Counted from the first letter of the stretch, positions 1-8,637 are shown. The stretch: 33,704 bases of DNA from Fusobacterium sp. FSA-380-WT-3A (GCF_012843705.1 NZ_JABAFQ010000021.1:1-33704); one strand, 5' to 3'. Notes: generated by a model not told the origin, from the letters alone. Numbers and translations: made by a program.

Positions 1-256
1 TTCGACTACTAGTTATTAAGTTTTTTGACTATTAGTTATTAAGTTTTTTGACTATTAGTTATTAAGTTTTTCGACTACTAGTTATTAAGTTTTTTGACTA
101 TTAGTTATTAAGTTTTTTGACTATTAGTTATTAAGTTTTTCGACTATTAGTTATTAAGTTTTTCGACTATTAGTTATTAAGTTTTTCGACTACTAGTTAT
201 TAAGTTTTTCGACTACTAGTTATTAAGTTTTTCGACTACTAGTTATTAAGTTTTTT
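1..256. repeat. Tandem array of a 23-bp unit, 11 full copies
   Basis: Eleven head-to-tail units begin with GAC at 4, 27, 50, 73, 96, 119, 142, 165, 188, 211 and 234. Each reads GACTAYTAGTTATTAAG followed by five T and a final Y. Only two positions vary (base 6 and base 23, both C/T). A partial unit at 1-3 shows that the array continues beyond the window's left edge. The unit carries stop codons and 23 is not a multiple of 3, so it is not coding. There are no spacers, so it is not CRISPR. It lies downstream of the porin gene. Function unknown. Confidence 0.95.
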
Positions 257-270
257 GGAAACTAGTTTCC
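257..270. repeat. 14-bp perfect palindrome at the end of the tandem array
   Basis: GGAAACTAGTTTCC is its own reverse complement and starts exactly where the next 23-bp unit would begin. It shares the ACTAGT core of the C-type units. It has no loop, so a protein-binding site is more likely than an RNA hairpin. From 271 to 495 I see only AT-rich non-coding sequence. Confidence 0.7.
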
Positions 271-496
271 TAATTTTTTGATTACTTGTTCTTGAAATTT
301 TAGAATACAAAAAATTAAATTTTATTTTATATTTATTAGTTATTTTTTATAAAGATATTTTTTTAGGAATCAGTTTATTTTTTTGAAAATAAAACTAAAA
401 TCTCAATAAAAAATATATTTTTTATTTCATTTATTTCATAGAAAAAATAGAAGAAAAAAAGAAAAGAAATAAAAAATTTATAGTTTTATATACAAA

Positions 497-524
497 AAAG
501 AGAGAGAAAATTTTCTCTCTCTTT
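497..524 (-). terminator. Rho-independent terminator of the porin gene
   Basis: A perfect 28-bp palindrome is centred between 510 and 511, with GAGAGA/TCTCTC arms flanked by A and T runs. Read on the minus strand it is followed by a T run. It lies 35 bp past the porin stop codon. Confidence 0.85.
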
Positions 525-558
525 AGTTATTATATGATTTTTTAGACTAATTCTATAA

Positions 559-1440
559 TTAGAATTTGTATGTCCATCCTAAATAGAATTCTCCATAGTA
601 GTCATCAGCTGGATCTTTTTGTCCATTTGGTGCATCATATTTATTAAAGTCATATTCATAGTATCCATCTATTGTTAAGTTAGGTGTAACATCATATGCT
701 GCATTTAATATAGCAATGTGTCTATTATTTTCTACTCCTTCTACACCTTTCTCATCTTGAACATCATTAGCAAATTGATATCTATATTCTGCTCCTACTC
801 TGAAGTTATCAGTAGAGAATAATTGTCCTCTTAATCTTACTTGATGTCTGTAATCATGAGATTCATTTCCACCTAAAGCTTTTTCTCCTTCAAAATAGTA
901 AGCTAATTGAACTGGTCCATAAGAAATTTGTACTGGTTCAGCTTCTAAATATAAAGCATCGTCTGCATTTGTATTATAGAATACATAAGCTGGAGTTGCC
1001 CATCCTGAAATCATTCCATATTCATATGACATAGGAATGTATAATTTATCATATTTAGATTCACCTCTCCATTTTGCTCCTAATGTAAAGTGTTCAAAAT
1101 GTCTAGTAGCTGCTAAATCTATTCTGTGGTTAGTTGAATGCATTCCATCATCTGTATCTGCTGTCCAAGTTTTTCTAGCCATTAAATCAAATGTCCAGTT
1201 ATCTCCTAAAGCTAAAGATACAGTATTTCCAAAGTGAACTCCTTCACCTATATCATATCCACCTGATGTATTGTCTATCTCGATATATTGTCCAACAGAT
1301 GTAACTCTTAATACTGGAGCTGCTTTAACTTCCTCAACTACTGCTGGTTCTGTAGCAACTTCTGCTACTGGCATAACTTCTTTTGCGTAAGAAACTGATG
1401 CAACTGATAATGCTGCTAATAATAATGCTAATTTTTTCAT
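559..1440 (-). CDS. Major outer membrane porin, FomA/OmpG-like
   Basis: Beta-barrel outer membrane porin of about 293 residues, expected to give passive entry of small solutes. The N-terminus has a lysine pair, a hydrophobic core and an AxA-type site (SYA followed by KEVMP), close to the start of Fusobacterium FomA. The body is rich in alternating aromatic and polar residues and ends in YKF, a typical terminal aromatic barrel signature. An upstream in-frame start at 1515 exists, but the ATG at 1440 has an AGGAGG site at about 1449-1454 and begins the signal peptide, and the predicted promoter places the transcript start inside the longer frame. It is monocistronic, between a strong promoter and a perfect terminator. 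The exact porin class is inferred from overall character. Confidence 0.85.
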   Translation of the reverse strand: MKKLALLLAALSVASVSYAKEVMPVAEVATEPAVVEEVKAAPVLRVTSVGQYIEIDNTSGGYDIGEGVHFGNTVSLALGDNWTFDLMARKTWTADTDDGMHSTNHRIDLAATRHFEHFTLGAKWRGESKYDKLYIPMSYEYGMISGWATPAYVFYNTNADDALYLEAEPVQISYGPVQLAYYFEGEKALGGNESHDYRHQVRLRGQLFSTDNFRVGAEYRYQFANDVQDEKGVEGVENNRHIAILNAAYDVTPNLTIDGYYEYDFNKYDAPNGQKDPADDYYGEFYLGWTYKF

Positions 1441-1503
1441 AATAAATATCCTCCTATATTTGAAGTTTTTTTTATTGTCATAACTAATCCCCGTTATGTT
1501 TAC

Positions 1504-1532
1504 TTTATACCTCATTTTCTTATATTTGTAAA
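1504..1532 (-). promoter_or_regulatory. Sigma-70-type promoter of the porin gene
   Basis: On the minus strand, TTTACA (1532-1527), a 17-bp spacer and TATAAA (1509-1504). A-rich tracts upstream could act as an UP element. Predicted transcription start is near 1497, giving a leader of about 57 nt with the AGGAGG site. Confidence 0.7.
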
Positions 1533-1649
1533 TACTTTTTTTGAATTTTCTTTTTTTGTATATTTTTTTATATAGTTTTGTTACATAATTTCAATTTTAG
1601 AACTTTTGTAGTTTGTTCAAATTATAACTATTGTGTTTTTTAGATTTTT

Positions 1650-2606
1650 TTATAATTCTAACATAAGAACTCTAAATAATAATTTTAGATTTACATTTCC
1701 TTTGATTTTATTTTTTATTTCCATAACCTTTTCTAGTTTATCAAAATCTTTTATGAAATGACAAATATAATCACAAATCTCCATAGATATATTTCTATCA
1801 TTATTACATGAGATAGCTATTTCTTCACCTAAACTAAGTCTTTCAGCTACATCTATATAATCTATATTTTTATAGAGATTTATTAAACCTTTATAAATTT
1901 TTATTTTATTCTCTAAAACTTCTTTATCTAATTCAAAATTTTTAGTTTCTGAAAATTCTTTTTTTAATTTCAAATAATTAGAAATACTTTCTCCTAATTT
2001 TTCATAAGAAAAACCACTTTGTATATCTAAATTATATTTAAGATATTTTTCAATCTCCTGTCCTTTTCCTAAGAAAAATTTATATTCATCTAAATTTACA
2101 CCTAACTCCTCAGGATTTCTATTTTTTATTTTTAAAATAGTAGCTCTCGATTTTATTGTAGGTAATAAATCTAAATTTTTTGAAAGTAGTATAAAAAAGT
2201 TACCTTTTTCTGGTTCTTCAATTATTTTTAATAGAGCATTAGAAGATTCTTTTTTTAATTTTTCAGAATCTTTAATTATAAAAATTCTATTACCTCCCTC
2301 ATAGGTAGTACTTGAGGCAATACGTCCAATCTCTCTGATATCTTCTATTTTTACTCCATTTTCATCTTCAAATATTTCTAAATCTCCATGAGTTAAACTG
2401 TTGATTCTTAGACAACTTTCACATCTATCACAAAAATCATACTCTAACTCTTTACAGGTCAAAGCCTTTGAAAATCCAAGAGCAAATTTCATAAGGAGTT
2501 CTCTGTCCTCACCATAAAAAATATAAGTTCCCTCTTCTTTTTTATTTCTTAGCTCATTAATTAAAAAATTCTTTGCTTCTTCGTTAGATATTATATCCTT
2601 AAACAT
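1650..2606 (-). CDS. holB: DNA polymerase III subunit delta'
   Basis: Clamp-loader subunit of 318 residues that helps load the sliding clamp during replication. A zinc-module cysteine set is visible (C51, C59, C62, C65). The Walker A region near residue 32 lacks a GKT motif, as is usual for delta', which does not hydrolyse ATP. The segment EEPEKGNFFILLS and the following KSRAT match the AAA+ sensor and SRC-like region, with SRA in place of SRC. It is the last gene of the mutS2-ispD-cysS-mrnC-holB operon, 9 bp after mrnC. The start at 2606 has a weak AGGT site. I see no convincing terminator after it. Confidence 0.9.
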   Translation of the reverse strand: MFKDIISNEEAKNFLINELRNKKEEGTYIFYGEDRELLMKFALGFSKALTCKELEYDFCDRCESCLRINSLTHGDLEIFEDENGVKIEDIREIGRIASSTTYEGGNRIFIIKDSEKLKKESSNALLKIIEEPEKGNFFILLSKNLDLLPTIKSRATILKIKNRNPEELGVNLDEYKFFLGKGQEIEKYLKYNLDIQSGFSYEKLGESISNYLKLKKEFSETKNFELDKEVLENKIKIYKGLINLYKNIDYIDVAERLSLGEEIAISCNNDRNISMEICDYICHFIKDFDKLEKVMEIKNKIKGNVNLKLLFRVLMLEL

Positions 2607-2615
2607 TTTTATTAC

Positions 2616-2987
2616 CTAACCTATATTATTTTTTATAATTCCTTTTATCTTTTCAATTTCTCCATCTATATATAAAGCTGCTATATAAGCTTCAAAACCT
2701 GTAGCCTCTCTATACTCCATTACAGTACAAGTTTGTGGAAAAGATTTTATATTTCCATTTTTTGCTTTATTTATAATTTGAAGATATTTTTCATCTACCT
2801 CTGGTAAAATTTTTTTTAAAATTTCACTTTGAGCTTTAGCATTTACATGTTTTACTACATTATTATTTAGATTTCTAAGATTGAAACCTTTTAATACAAA
2901 GTATTCTCTTACATAGGTTTCCCATACAGAGTCACCTAAGTAAGCTAATACTAGACCATTAGTCTCCTTTAAATTTATAGAGACCAT
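2616..2987 (-). CDS. mrnC: Mini-ribonuclease 3
   Basis: RNase III-type endonuclease of 123 residues, consisting of the catalytic domain without the double-stranded RNA-binding domain. In Bacillus this family matures 23S rRNA. The N-terminal LAYLGDSVWETYVR holds the family's acidic active-site signature. The start at 2987 overlaps the end of cysS by 13 bp, with an AAAGGA-type site inside cysS. The cysS-mrnC pairing is also common in Firmicutes, which supports both calls. Confidence 0.92.
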   Translation of the reverse strand: MVSINLKETNGLVLAYLGDSVWETYVREYFVLKGFNLRNLNNNVVKHVNAKAQSEILKKILPEVDEKYLQIINKAKNGNIKSFPQTCTVMEYREATGFEAYIAALYIDGEIEKIKGIIKNNIG

Positions 2988-4399
2988 GTTGTTTTATCCT
3001 TTCCATCTTTTATTTTTATTCCCATTTCTCCAAGTCTATCTCTTATTTCATCTGATAGAGCCCAATTTTTTTCAGCTCTTGCTTTTCTTCTGATTTCTAA
3101 TAAGAACTCAACTAAATCAGTTGTTAAGTTTCCTATATTTTCTTGAGTTTTTAAAGTTACTCCTAAAACTTCTTCCATTATTTTTTCTATATATTTTTCA
3201 GCAAGTTCTAAGTTTTGAATTCCTATTTGAGATACTTTTTCAATATCTACATATTTATTTATCTCTTTTACTAATTCAAATATAGCTCCTATTCCTTGAG
3301 CTGTATTAAAATCATCATCCATAGCTTCTATAAATTTCTTTTCAGTATCCTCTACAAATGATTTTAATCCCTCTAAATTATCTCCACCATCTGTAGCTCC
3401 TGATTTAATTTTTTCTCTTAATCTTTCTACAGCATTATCTATTCTTTCTAATCCTGATTTAGCTTGTTCTAACTCATTATTAGAAAAATCTATTGGTTTT
3501 CTATAGTGAGCTCCAAGTACAAAGAATCTTATAACTCTTCCTTCAAAATGCTCTAAAACTTCCCTTAATAAGAAAAAGTTTCCTAAAGATTTTGACATTT
3601 TCTCTCCATTAACATTAATATATCCATTATGCATCCAATATCTAGCATATTCTTGGTGAGAGCTACATCTTGATTGAGCTATTTCATTTTCATGATGTGG
3701 GAATATTAAATCTTGTCCTCCACCATGAATATCAAATACATCTCCTAAAAGTTTACTAGACATAGCTGAACATTCTATATGCCAACCAGGTCTTCCTTTT
3801 CCCCAAGGTGAATCCCAACTTGGTTCTCCCTCTTTTGCTTTTTTCCATAGAGCAAAATCAAGAGGAGATTTTTTAATATCATTAACTTCTATTCTTGCTC
3901 CTGCTTTTAAGTTTCCTATATCTTGATGAGAAAGGCATCCATAACCCTCTTTATTTTTTTCTACCTCAAAATATACATCTCCTTCAGCTTCATAAGCATA
4001 TCCTTCAGAGATAAGTTTTTTAATAATTTCTTGCATTTCTCCAATATATTCAGTAGCTTTAGGTCTTATCATTCCTTCTTCTTTAAGATTTACTTTTTTA
4101 GTATCTTCAAAATATGCCTCTATATATTTTCTTGCTATTTCATTAGAAGTTACTCCCTCTTCATTAGCTCTTTTTATAATTTTATCATCTACATCTGTAA
4201 AGTTTTGAACATATTTTACTTTATATCCTCTATATTCAAAATATCTTCTCACTGTATCAAATACTATAGCTGGACGAGCATTTCCTATATGGATATAATT
4301 ATATACTGTAGGTCCACATACATACATAGACACTTCATTTTCTTTTACTGGTATAAATTCTTCGACTTTTCTTGTCATTGTATTGTAGATTTTTATCAT
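2975..4399 (-). CDS. cysS: Cysteinyl-tRNA synthetase
   Basis: Class I aminoacyl-tRNA synthetase of 474 residues that charges tRNA-Cys. Visible signatures are the zinc-ligand cysteine in YVCGPTVYN (C28), the HIGH-box variant HIGN (37-40), GWHIECSAM with further zinc ligands, and the KMSKS loop (GEKMSKSLGNF). Length is normal. The ATG at 4399 has AGGAGG at about 4408-4413. It follows ispD by 13 bp and overlaps mrnC, so it is co-transcribed. Confidence 0.97.
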   Translation of the reverse strand: MIKIYNTMTRKVEEFIPVKENEVSMYVCGPTVYNYIHIGNARPAIVFDTVRRYFEYRGYKVKYVQNFTDVDDKIIKRANEEGVTSNEIARKYIEAYFEDTKKVNLKEEGMIRPKATEYIGEMQEIIKKLISEGYAYEAEGDVYFEVEKNKEGYGCLSHQDIGNLKAGARIEVNDIKKSPLDFALWKKAKEGEPSWDSPWGKGRPGWHIECSAMSSKLLGDVFDIHGGGQDLIFPHHENEIAQSRCSSHQEYARYWMHNGYINVNGEKMSKSLGNFFLLREVLEHFEGRVIRFFVLGAHYRKPIDFSNNELEQAKSGLERIDNAVERLREKIKSGATDGGDNLEGLKSFVEDTEKKFIEAMDDDFNTAQGIGAIFELVKEINKYVDIEKVSQIGIQNLELAEKYIEKIMEEVLGVTLKTQENIGNLTTDLVEFLLEIRRKARAEKNWALSDEIRDRLGEMGIKIKDGKDKTTWSL

Positions 4400-4412
4400 A
4401 TTCTATAACCTC

Positions 4413-5108
4413 CTAATTTTCTAAAAATTTTATATCATCTATTGTTGTTATTTTTATATTTTCATAATCTCCCTCTAATAGCTTTACTTTTCCAAAATAT
4501 CTTTCTACTAAAGAGGAGTCATCTGTACCTATAAAATTTTCATTTTTTGCTTTTTCATAGGCCTCTATTAAAACTTTTCCTCTAAAAACTTGAGGAGTTT
4601 GAGCTAAAAATAAAGTGGCTCTTTTTGGAGTAGAAGTTATAAAACCATTTTCATCTACTACTTTTATAGTATCTTTTACAGGCATTCCTATTACTACTCC
4701 ATTTATTTCACTATTTTCATTAAATTCCTTTAGGGATTTTTCTATATATTCCTCTTTGAAAAAAGGTCTAACTCCATCTTGTACTGCAATAATATTTTCT
4801 TTTTTACAAACTTGAAGTCCATTATATATAGATTCTTGCCTTTCTTTTCCCCCCTCAACAATATCAGAAACTTTTTTTATTTTAAATTTTTCACATAGAT
4901 TTTTGACTTCTGATATTAATTCTTTTTTAGTTACTACAACTATATTTTCTATATAATTAGATTTTTCAGCAGTTTCTAAAATATTTATAAAAAGTGGTTT
5001 TCCTTTGTGGTATAAAAATTGTTTTGGATAGTCAAGTCCCATTCTTTTTCCTACACCAGCAGCTGCAACAATTAAAGTACATTTTATTTCAATGTTACTA
5101 CTGTACAA
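4413..5108 (-). CDS. ispD: 2-C-methyl-D-erythritol 4-phosphate cytidylyltransferase
   Basis: Converts MEP and CTP to CDP-methylerythritol in the non-mevalonate isoprenoid pathway. The N-terminal LIVAAAGVGKRMG nucleotide-binding loop, VQDGVRPF, and the C-terminal GDYENIKITT are typical. About 231 residues. The frame opens with TTG at 5108, inside the end of mutS2 (25-bp overlap); no in-frame ATG lies before the nucleotide loop, and GGTG-rich sequence just upstream can serve as ribosome site. An alternative non-ATG start a few codons later cannot be excluded. Confidence 0.93.
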   Translation of the reverse strand: MYSSNIEIKCTLIVAAAGVGKRMGLDYPKQFLYHKGKPLFINILETAEKSNYIENIVVVTKKELISEVKNLCEKFKIKKVSDIVEGGKERQESIYNGLQVCKKENIIAVQDGVRPFFKEEYIEKSLKEFNENSEINGVVIGMPVKDTIKVVDENGFITSTPKRATLFLAQTPQVFRGKVLIEAYEKAKNENFIGTDDSSLVERYFGKVKLLEGDYENIKITTIDDIKFLEN

Positions 5109-7423
5109 CCTACACCACCTTCTCCTTGTCCTCCAAATCTAAAATCTTTTACATATCTACAATTTTTTAGATATTCAACAATTCCTTTTCTTAGAGCTCC
5201 TGTACCATTTCCTGTTACAACTTGAATCTCTTTATATCCTGTTAAAACTGCCTTATCCATATAAGATTCTAATTCATAAATTGCTTCTTCTACCATTTTT
5301 CCTCTTAAGTCAATCTTAGAACCTACACGGCTACTTTTTGAAGAAGTTACTTGAGTATACTCTTTTGTTTTCTTCTCAGTTATTTTTCTAATATCATCAA
5401 TAGATACTTCTAGTTTTAATATTCCTGCTTGAATTAATACAGTTTCCTTTGTTTTATTGATTTTTAAAATATCAGCATATTGTTTTAGACTATTTACTAA
5501 AACTTTTTCTCCCTCTTTAAAATCTATTTTTCTAGCTACTTTTGGTTTTTGTTCTACATTTTCCTCTTTTTCTTTTCCTAAATTGCTTCTAAGCATATTA
5601 AGACTTTTTTGTACACTCTTAGCATCATCTTTTTTAGTTTCTTCTGATTGAAGTTTTTTTACAAGGGCAGCTGCTTTATTTTGCATATCTTTCATCATTT
5701 GGTCAGCTTTTTCATAGGCCTCTTTTAAGATATTATTTTTTTCTATTTCTAATTTTCTAAGTTTTTCTTCATATTCTACTTGGTCTTTTTTAACTTTTTC
5801 TTTTAACTCTTCAACCTGTACTTTCATTAAATCTAATTCATCAGATTTTTCTTTTATATTAGTAATCATTTTTTCAACTTTTTTATTTTCATCGCTAATA
5901 TATGATTTTGCTTTTTCTATAATTTCATCAGAAACCCCTAATCTTTTTGCTATAGTTAAAGCATTACTTTCTCCAGGAATTCCTATAAGTAATCTATAAG
6001 TTGGAGATAAAGTTTCAGAATTAAATTCCATTGAAGCTGTTTCTATTTCCTCTTCATTATATCCATAAGCTTTTACTTCACTATAGTGGGTTGTTATCAT
6101 TGATTTTACTTTTCTATCTTTTAAATAATCTATAACAGCCATAGCAAAGGCTGAACCTTCTACTGGGTCTGTACCTGAACCTAACTCATCTAATAAAACT
6201 AAAGAGTTTTTAGTTACAGAAGTAAGAATACTTTGAACATTTTTTAAATGTCCAGAGAAAGATGATAAAGATTGTTCTATACTTTGTTCATCTCCAATAT
6301 CAGCGTAAACACCTGAAAAGAATCCTATACTTGAAGTTTCACTAGCTGGAATAGGAATTCCAGATAATGCCATAAGAGTTAAAAGTCCAGCTACTTTTAG
6401 AGCAACTGTTTTTCCTCCTGTATTTGGTCCAGTAATAAGTAAAGTATTATATTTTTTCCCAATTTCAAAAGTTAATGGAACTACTTTATCTCTTTCAATA
6501 AATGGATGTCTTCCTTCTATAATACTTAATTGTTCTCTTTGATTTATCTCTGGAATATTACACTTAAAATCTAAAGCAAATCTAGTTTTTCCACTTAACA
6601 TATCTATTTCTAAAACTGATTCAGCTATTTTTCTTACATCATCTATATTTACTCTGATTTGGTCTGTAATTCTAAGAAGAATCTTTCTTATTTCTTCCCT
6701 TTCTCTAGCTTCTAATTCTCTCATTTTATTATTAAGAGATACTACTCCTAAAGGTTCAATAAAAACAGTTTGTCCACTAGAAGACCTGTCATGTTCTATC
6801 CCTTTTATAACTCCTTTAAAGTCAGCTTTAACAGGAATAACATTTCTTCCATCACGGTTAGTAACTATTTTTTCTTGAATAGCACGAGATAAAGTTTCGT
6901 CAGAAAACATCTCATCAAACTTTCTTTTTATATTAGCTGATAATAATTTTTTTTGTCCTCTAATATCTCTTAGCTCTAATGATGCTTCATCTTGGATATT
7001 TTTTTCATTATCTATTGTTTTATTAATTATATCTTCAATAAATTTTAGTGTTGGAACTTGTGAAAATCTAGCTTTTAAATTTTTATATTTTTCAAGTTCA
7101 TCTATTTTATTTTTAAATAATCTAAAAATTCTTAAATTTTGATTGATATCATATAACTCTTCTGGCTCAAAAAACATCCCAATAAGTTCACATTTTCTTA
7201 AAGTTTCTATTATATCTCTTAAATTAAAGATTTCTATTCCACCATCATATTTGGAAAAATCTATAAAATCTCTTAAAATTTCAAAATCTTTTTTTAGAGA
7301 GTTTATATCTGAATAAATTTTAAAATTTTCAACTTTAGTTCTATTTCCCTTTGTAATCATATACTGAGCTAAAACATTTTTTAATTTATCAAACTCTAGT
7401 ACACTATAATTATGATTTTCCAA
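5084..7423 (-). CDS. mutS2: Endonuclease MutS2 (Smr domain), TTG start likely
   Basis: MutS-family ATPase of about 779 residues. In other bacteria the family acts in ribosome rescue and in suppressing recombination. Seen: a MutS core with clamp, Walker A GPNTGGKT, Walker B LVLLDELGSGTDP, a long coiled coil, and a C-terminal Smr domain with IDLRG. The second Smr motif reads TGNGTG where HGxGTG is usual, so the histidine is replaced. An ATG at 7459 exists (791 residues), but it falls at or before the predicted transcript start from a TATAAT at 7468-7463. TTG at 7423 has AAGGTG six bases upstream and gives the usual MutS2 N-terminus (ENHNYSVLEFDKL). First gene of the operon. Confidence 0.92.
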   Translation of the reverse strand: MENHNYSVLEFDKLKNVLAQYMITKGNRTKVENFKIYSDINSLKKDFEILRDFIDFSKYDGGIEIFNLRDIIETLRKCELIGMFFEPEELYDINQNLRIFRLFKNKIDELEKYKNLKARFSQVPTLKFIEDIINKTIDNEKNIQDEASLELRDIRGQKKLLSANIKRKFDEMFSDETLSRAIQEKIVTNRDGRNVIPVKADFKGVIKGIEHDRSSSGQTVFIEPLGVVSLNNKMRELEAREREEIRKILLRITDQIRVNIDDVRKIAESVLEIDMLSGKTRFALDFKCNIPEINQREQLSIIEGRHPFIERDKVVPLTFEIGKKYNTLLITGPNTGGKTVALKVAGLLTLMALSGIPIPASETSSIGFFSGVYADIGDEQSIEQSLSSFSGHLKNVQSILTSVTKNSLVLLDELGSGTDPVEGSAFAMAVIDYLKDRKVKSMITTHYSEVKAYGYNEEEIETASMEFNSETLSPTYRLLIGIPGESNALTIAKRLGVSDEIIEKAKSYISDENKKVEKMITNIKEKSDELDLMKVQVEELKEKVKKDQVEYEEKLRKLEIEKNNILKEAYEKADQMMKDMQNKAAALVKKLQSEETKKDDAKSVQKSLNMLRSNLGKEKEENVEQKPKVARKIDFKEGEKVLVNSLKQYADILKINKTKETVLIQAGILKLEVSIDDIRKITEKKTKEYTQVTSSKSSRVGSKIDLRGKMVEEAIYELESYMDKAVLTGYKEIQVVTGNGTGALRKGIVEYLKNCRYVKDFRFGGQGEGGVGCTVVTLK

Positions 7424-7462
7424 AATTATCACCTTTTCTAAAATTATATAGTTTTTCATAAT

Positions 7463-7493
7463 ATTATATCATAATTTTCTTGTAATTTTTCAA
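7463..7493 (-). promoter_or_regulatory. Promoter of the mutS2 operon, extended -10
   Basis: On the minus strand TGATATAAT (7471-7463) is an extended -10. A poor -35, TTGAAA (7493-7488), lies 19 bp upstream. The predicted start of transcription near 7456 argues against the ATG at 7459 as the mutS2 start. Confidence 0.55.
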
Positions 7494-7541
7494 AGTTTTT
7501 TAATTTTTTAAATTTTTTTCTTCTATATCTGAAAAAAATTA

Positions 7542-7570
7542 TTGATTTATTTTTAAGTTAATGATATAAT
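7542..7570 (+). promoter_or_regulatory. Promoter of rpmB
   Basis: TTGATT (7542-7547), 17-bp spacer, TATAAT (7565-7570) with TGA in front of the -10 (extended -10). It diverges from the mutS2 promoter. Confidence 0.75.
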
Positions 7571-7601
7571 AATATGCAACATTATTTTAGGGGGGTGCAC
7601 T

Positions 7602-7859
7602 ATGCAAAGATGTGAAATCACTGGTAAAGGTCTTACATTTGGACATCAAATTTCTCACTCTCACAGATTAACTAACAGAGTTTGGAAACCAAATCTTCAA
7701 CCAGTAACTATAATGATTAATGGAAAACCTCTTAGAGTTAAAGTTTGTACTAAAGTTTTAAAAACTTTAAAATCTGCAAATGAAGTTGAAGTTATGCAAA
7801 TATTAAAAGCTAACGAAAATACTCTAAGCCCAAGAATTGTTAAAGCATTAAACAAATAA
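7602..7859 (+). CDS. rpmB: 50S ribosomal protein L28
   Basis: Small basic large-subunit ribosomal protein of 85 residues. The start [20 protein letters not shown] and the [12 protein letters not shown] segment are typical of L28. The ATG at 7602 follows a strong GGGGGGTG site. Monocistronic, with its own extended -10 promoter and a hairpin terminator at 7881-7915. Confidence 0.97.
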   Translation: MQRCEITGKGLTFGHQISHSHRLTNRVWKPNLQPVTIMINGKPLRVKVCTKVLKTLKSANEVEVMQILKANENTLSPRIVKALNK

Positions 7860-7880
7860 TAACAAATTCAATAGGTATAT

Positions 7881-7915
7881 AAAAAAAGACAGCATTCTAT
7901 GACTAGTCTTTTTTT
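7881..7915 (+). terminator. Terminator after rpmB
   Basis: A 10-bp perfect stem (AAAAAAAGAC with GTCTTTTTTT), a 15-nt loop, and a run of T. Confidence 0.75.
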
Positions 7916-7939
7916 ATTACTTTATTTTTGGAGGATATT

Positions 7940-8584
7940 ATGATTTTTCATAAAATTAATTTAGAAACTTGGAATAGAAAAGAGATATTTAAACTTTATT
8001 CAAATGATGTTCCTTGTACCTTTAGTTTAACTACTGATATAGATATTTCTAGTTTAATCCCTAAACTTAAAGAAAAAAATATAAAATTTTTTCCTGTAAT
8101 TTTATATGCTCTGTCATATATAGTTAATTGTCAAAAAGAGTTTAAAATGAATTTAGATAAAGATAGTAATATAGGATTTTATGATGTTGTAAATCCAAGT
8201 TATACTTTTTTTCATAAAGATAATGAAAGCTTTTCTAATCTTTGGACTGAATTCTCAGAAAATTTTGAAGAATTTTATAAAAATTATCAAAAGGATGTTG
8301 AAATTTATGGAAAAAATAAAAGTTTTATAGGAAAACCTCAAATTGAAAATAATCTTTTTAATGTTTCAAGTATCCCTTGGACAACTTTTACAGGTTTTAA
8401 TCTAAATTTAAAAAATGGATATAACTATTATCCACCTATATTTACTTTTGGAAAATATTTCACAGAAAATAATAAAATTCTTTTACCATTAGCTATTCAA
8501 GTTCATCATGGAGTTTGTGACGGATATCATGTGGCAAAGTTTATAAATAGTCTTCAAGACTTTATAAATAATTTTAATTTTTAA
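7940..8584 (+). CDS. Chloramphenicol acetyltransferase family protein (type A, CatP-like)
   Basis: Trimeric acetyl-CoA-dependent O-acetyltransferase family; true members acetylate and inactivate chloramphenicol. The 214-residue product shows the start FHKINLETWNRKE, the internal NVSSIPWTTFTGFNLNL, and the catalytic signature HHGVCDGYH near the C-terminus. It resembles clostridial CatP closely along its whole length. ATG 7940 follows GGAGGA at 7930-7935; the TTG at 7928 overlaps that site and is rejected. No clear promoter lies between the rpmB terminator and this gene, so expression may depend on read-through. Composition matches the neighbours, so there is no sign of very recent transfer. 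Substrate is inferred. Confidence 0.85.
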   Translation: MIFHKINLETWNRKEIFKLYSNDVPCTFSLTTDIDISSLIPKLKEKNIKFFPVILYALSYIVNCQKEFKMNLDKDSNIGFYDVVNPSYTFFHKDNESFSNLWTEFSENFEEFYKNYQKDVEIYGKNKSFIGKPQIENNLFNVSSIPWTTFTGFNLNLKNGYNYYPPIFTFGKYFTENNKILLPLAIQVHHGVCDGYHVAKFINSLQDFINNFNF

Positions 8585-8586
8585 AT

Positions 8587-8625
8587 AAAAGAACTGTTAT
8601 AAATTAAATTTATAACAGTTCTTTT
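8587..8625. terminator. Bidirectional terminator between the acetyltransferase gene and the efflux operon
   Basis: A 19-bp perfect inverted repeat around a single central base (8606), with A run on one side and T run on the other. It can end the + strand gene and the - strand RND operon. Confidence 0.85.
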
Positions 8626-8637
8626 TACTTTTATTAA

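Noticed and set aside
1-256. CRISPR array
   Set aside because: Units are contiguous with no spacers, and 23 bp of repeat follows directly on 23 bp of repeat.
1370-1392. Sigma-54-like TGGCA...TTGC on the plus strand
   Set aside because: Spacing is wrong (8 bases rather than 5 between the blocks) and it lies inside the porin signal-peptide coding region.
3923-4408. 161-codon plus-strand ORF opposite cysS
   Set aside because: Very Phe/Ser/Ile-rich translation of AT-rich antisense sequence, with no ribosome site or family; cysS on the other strand is certain.
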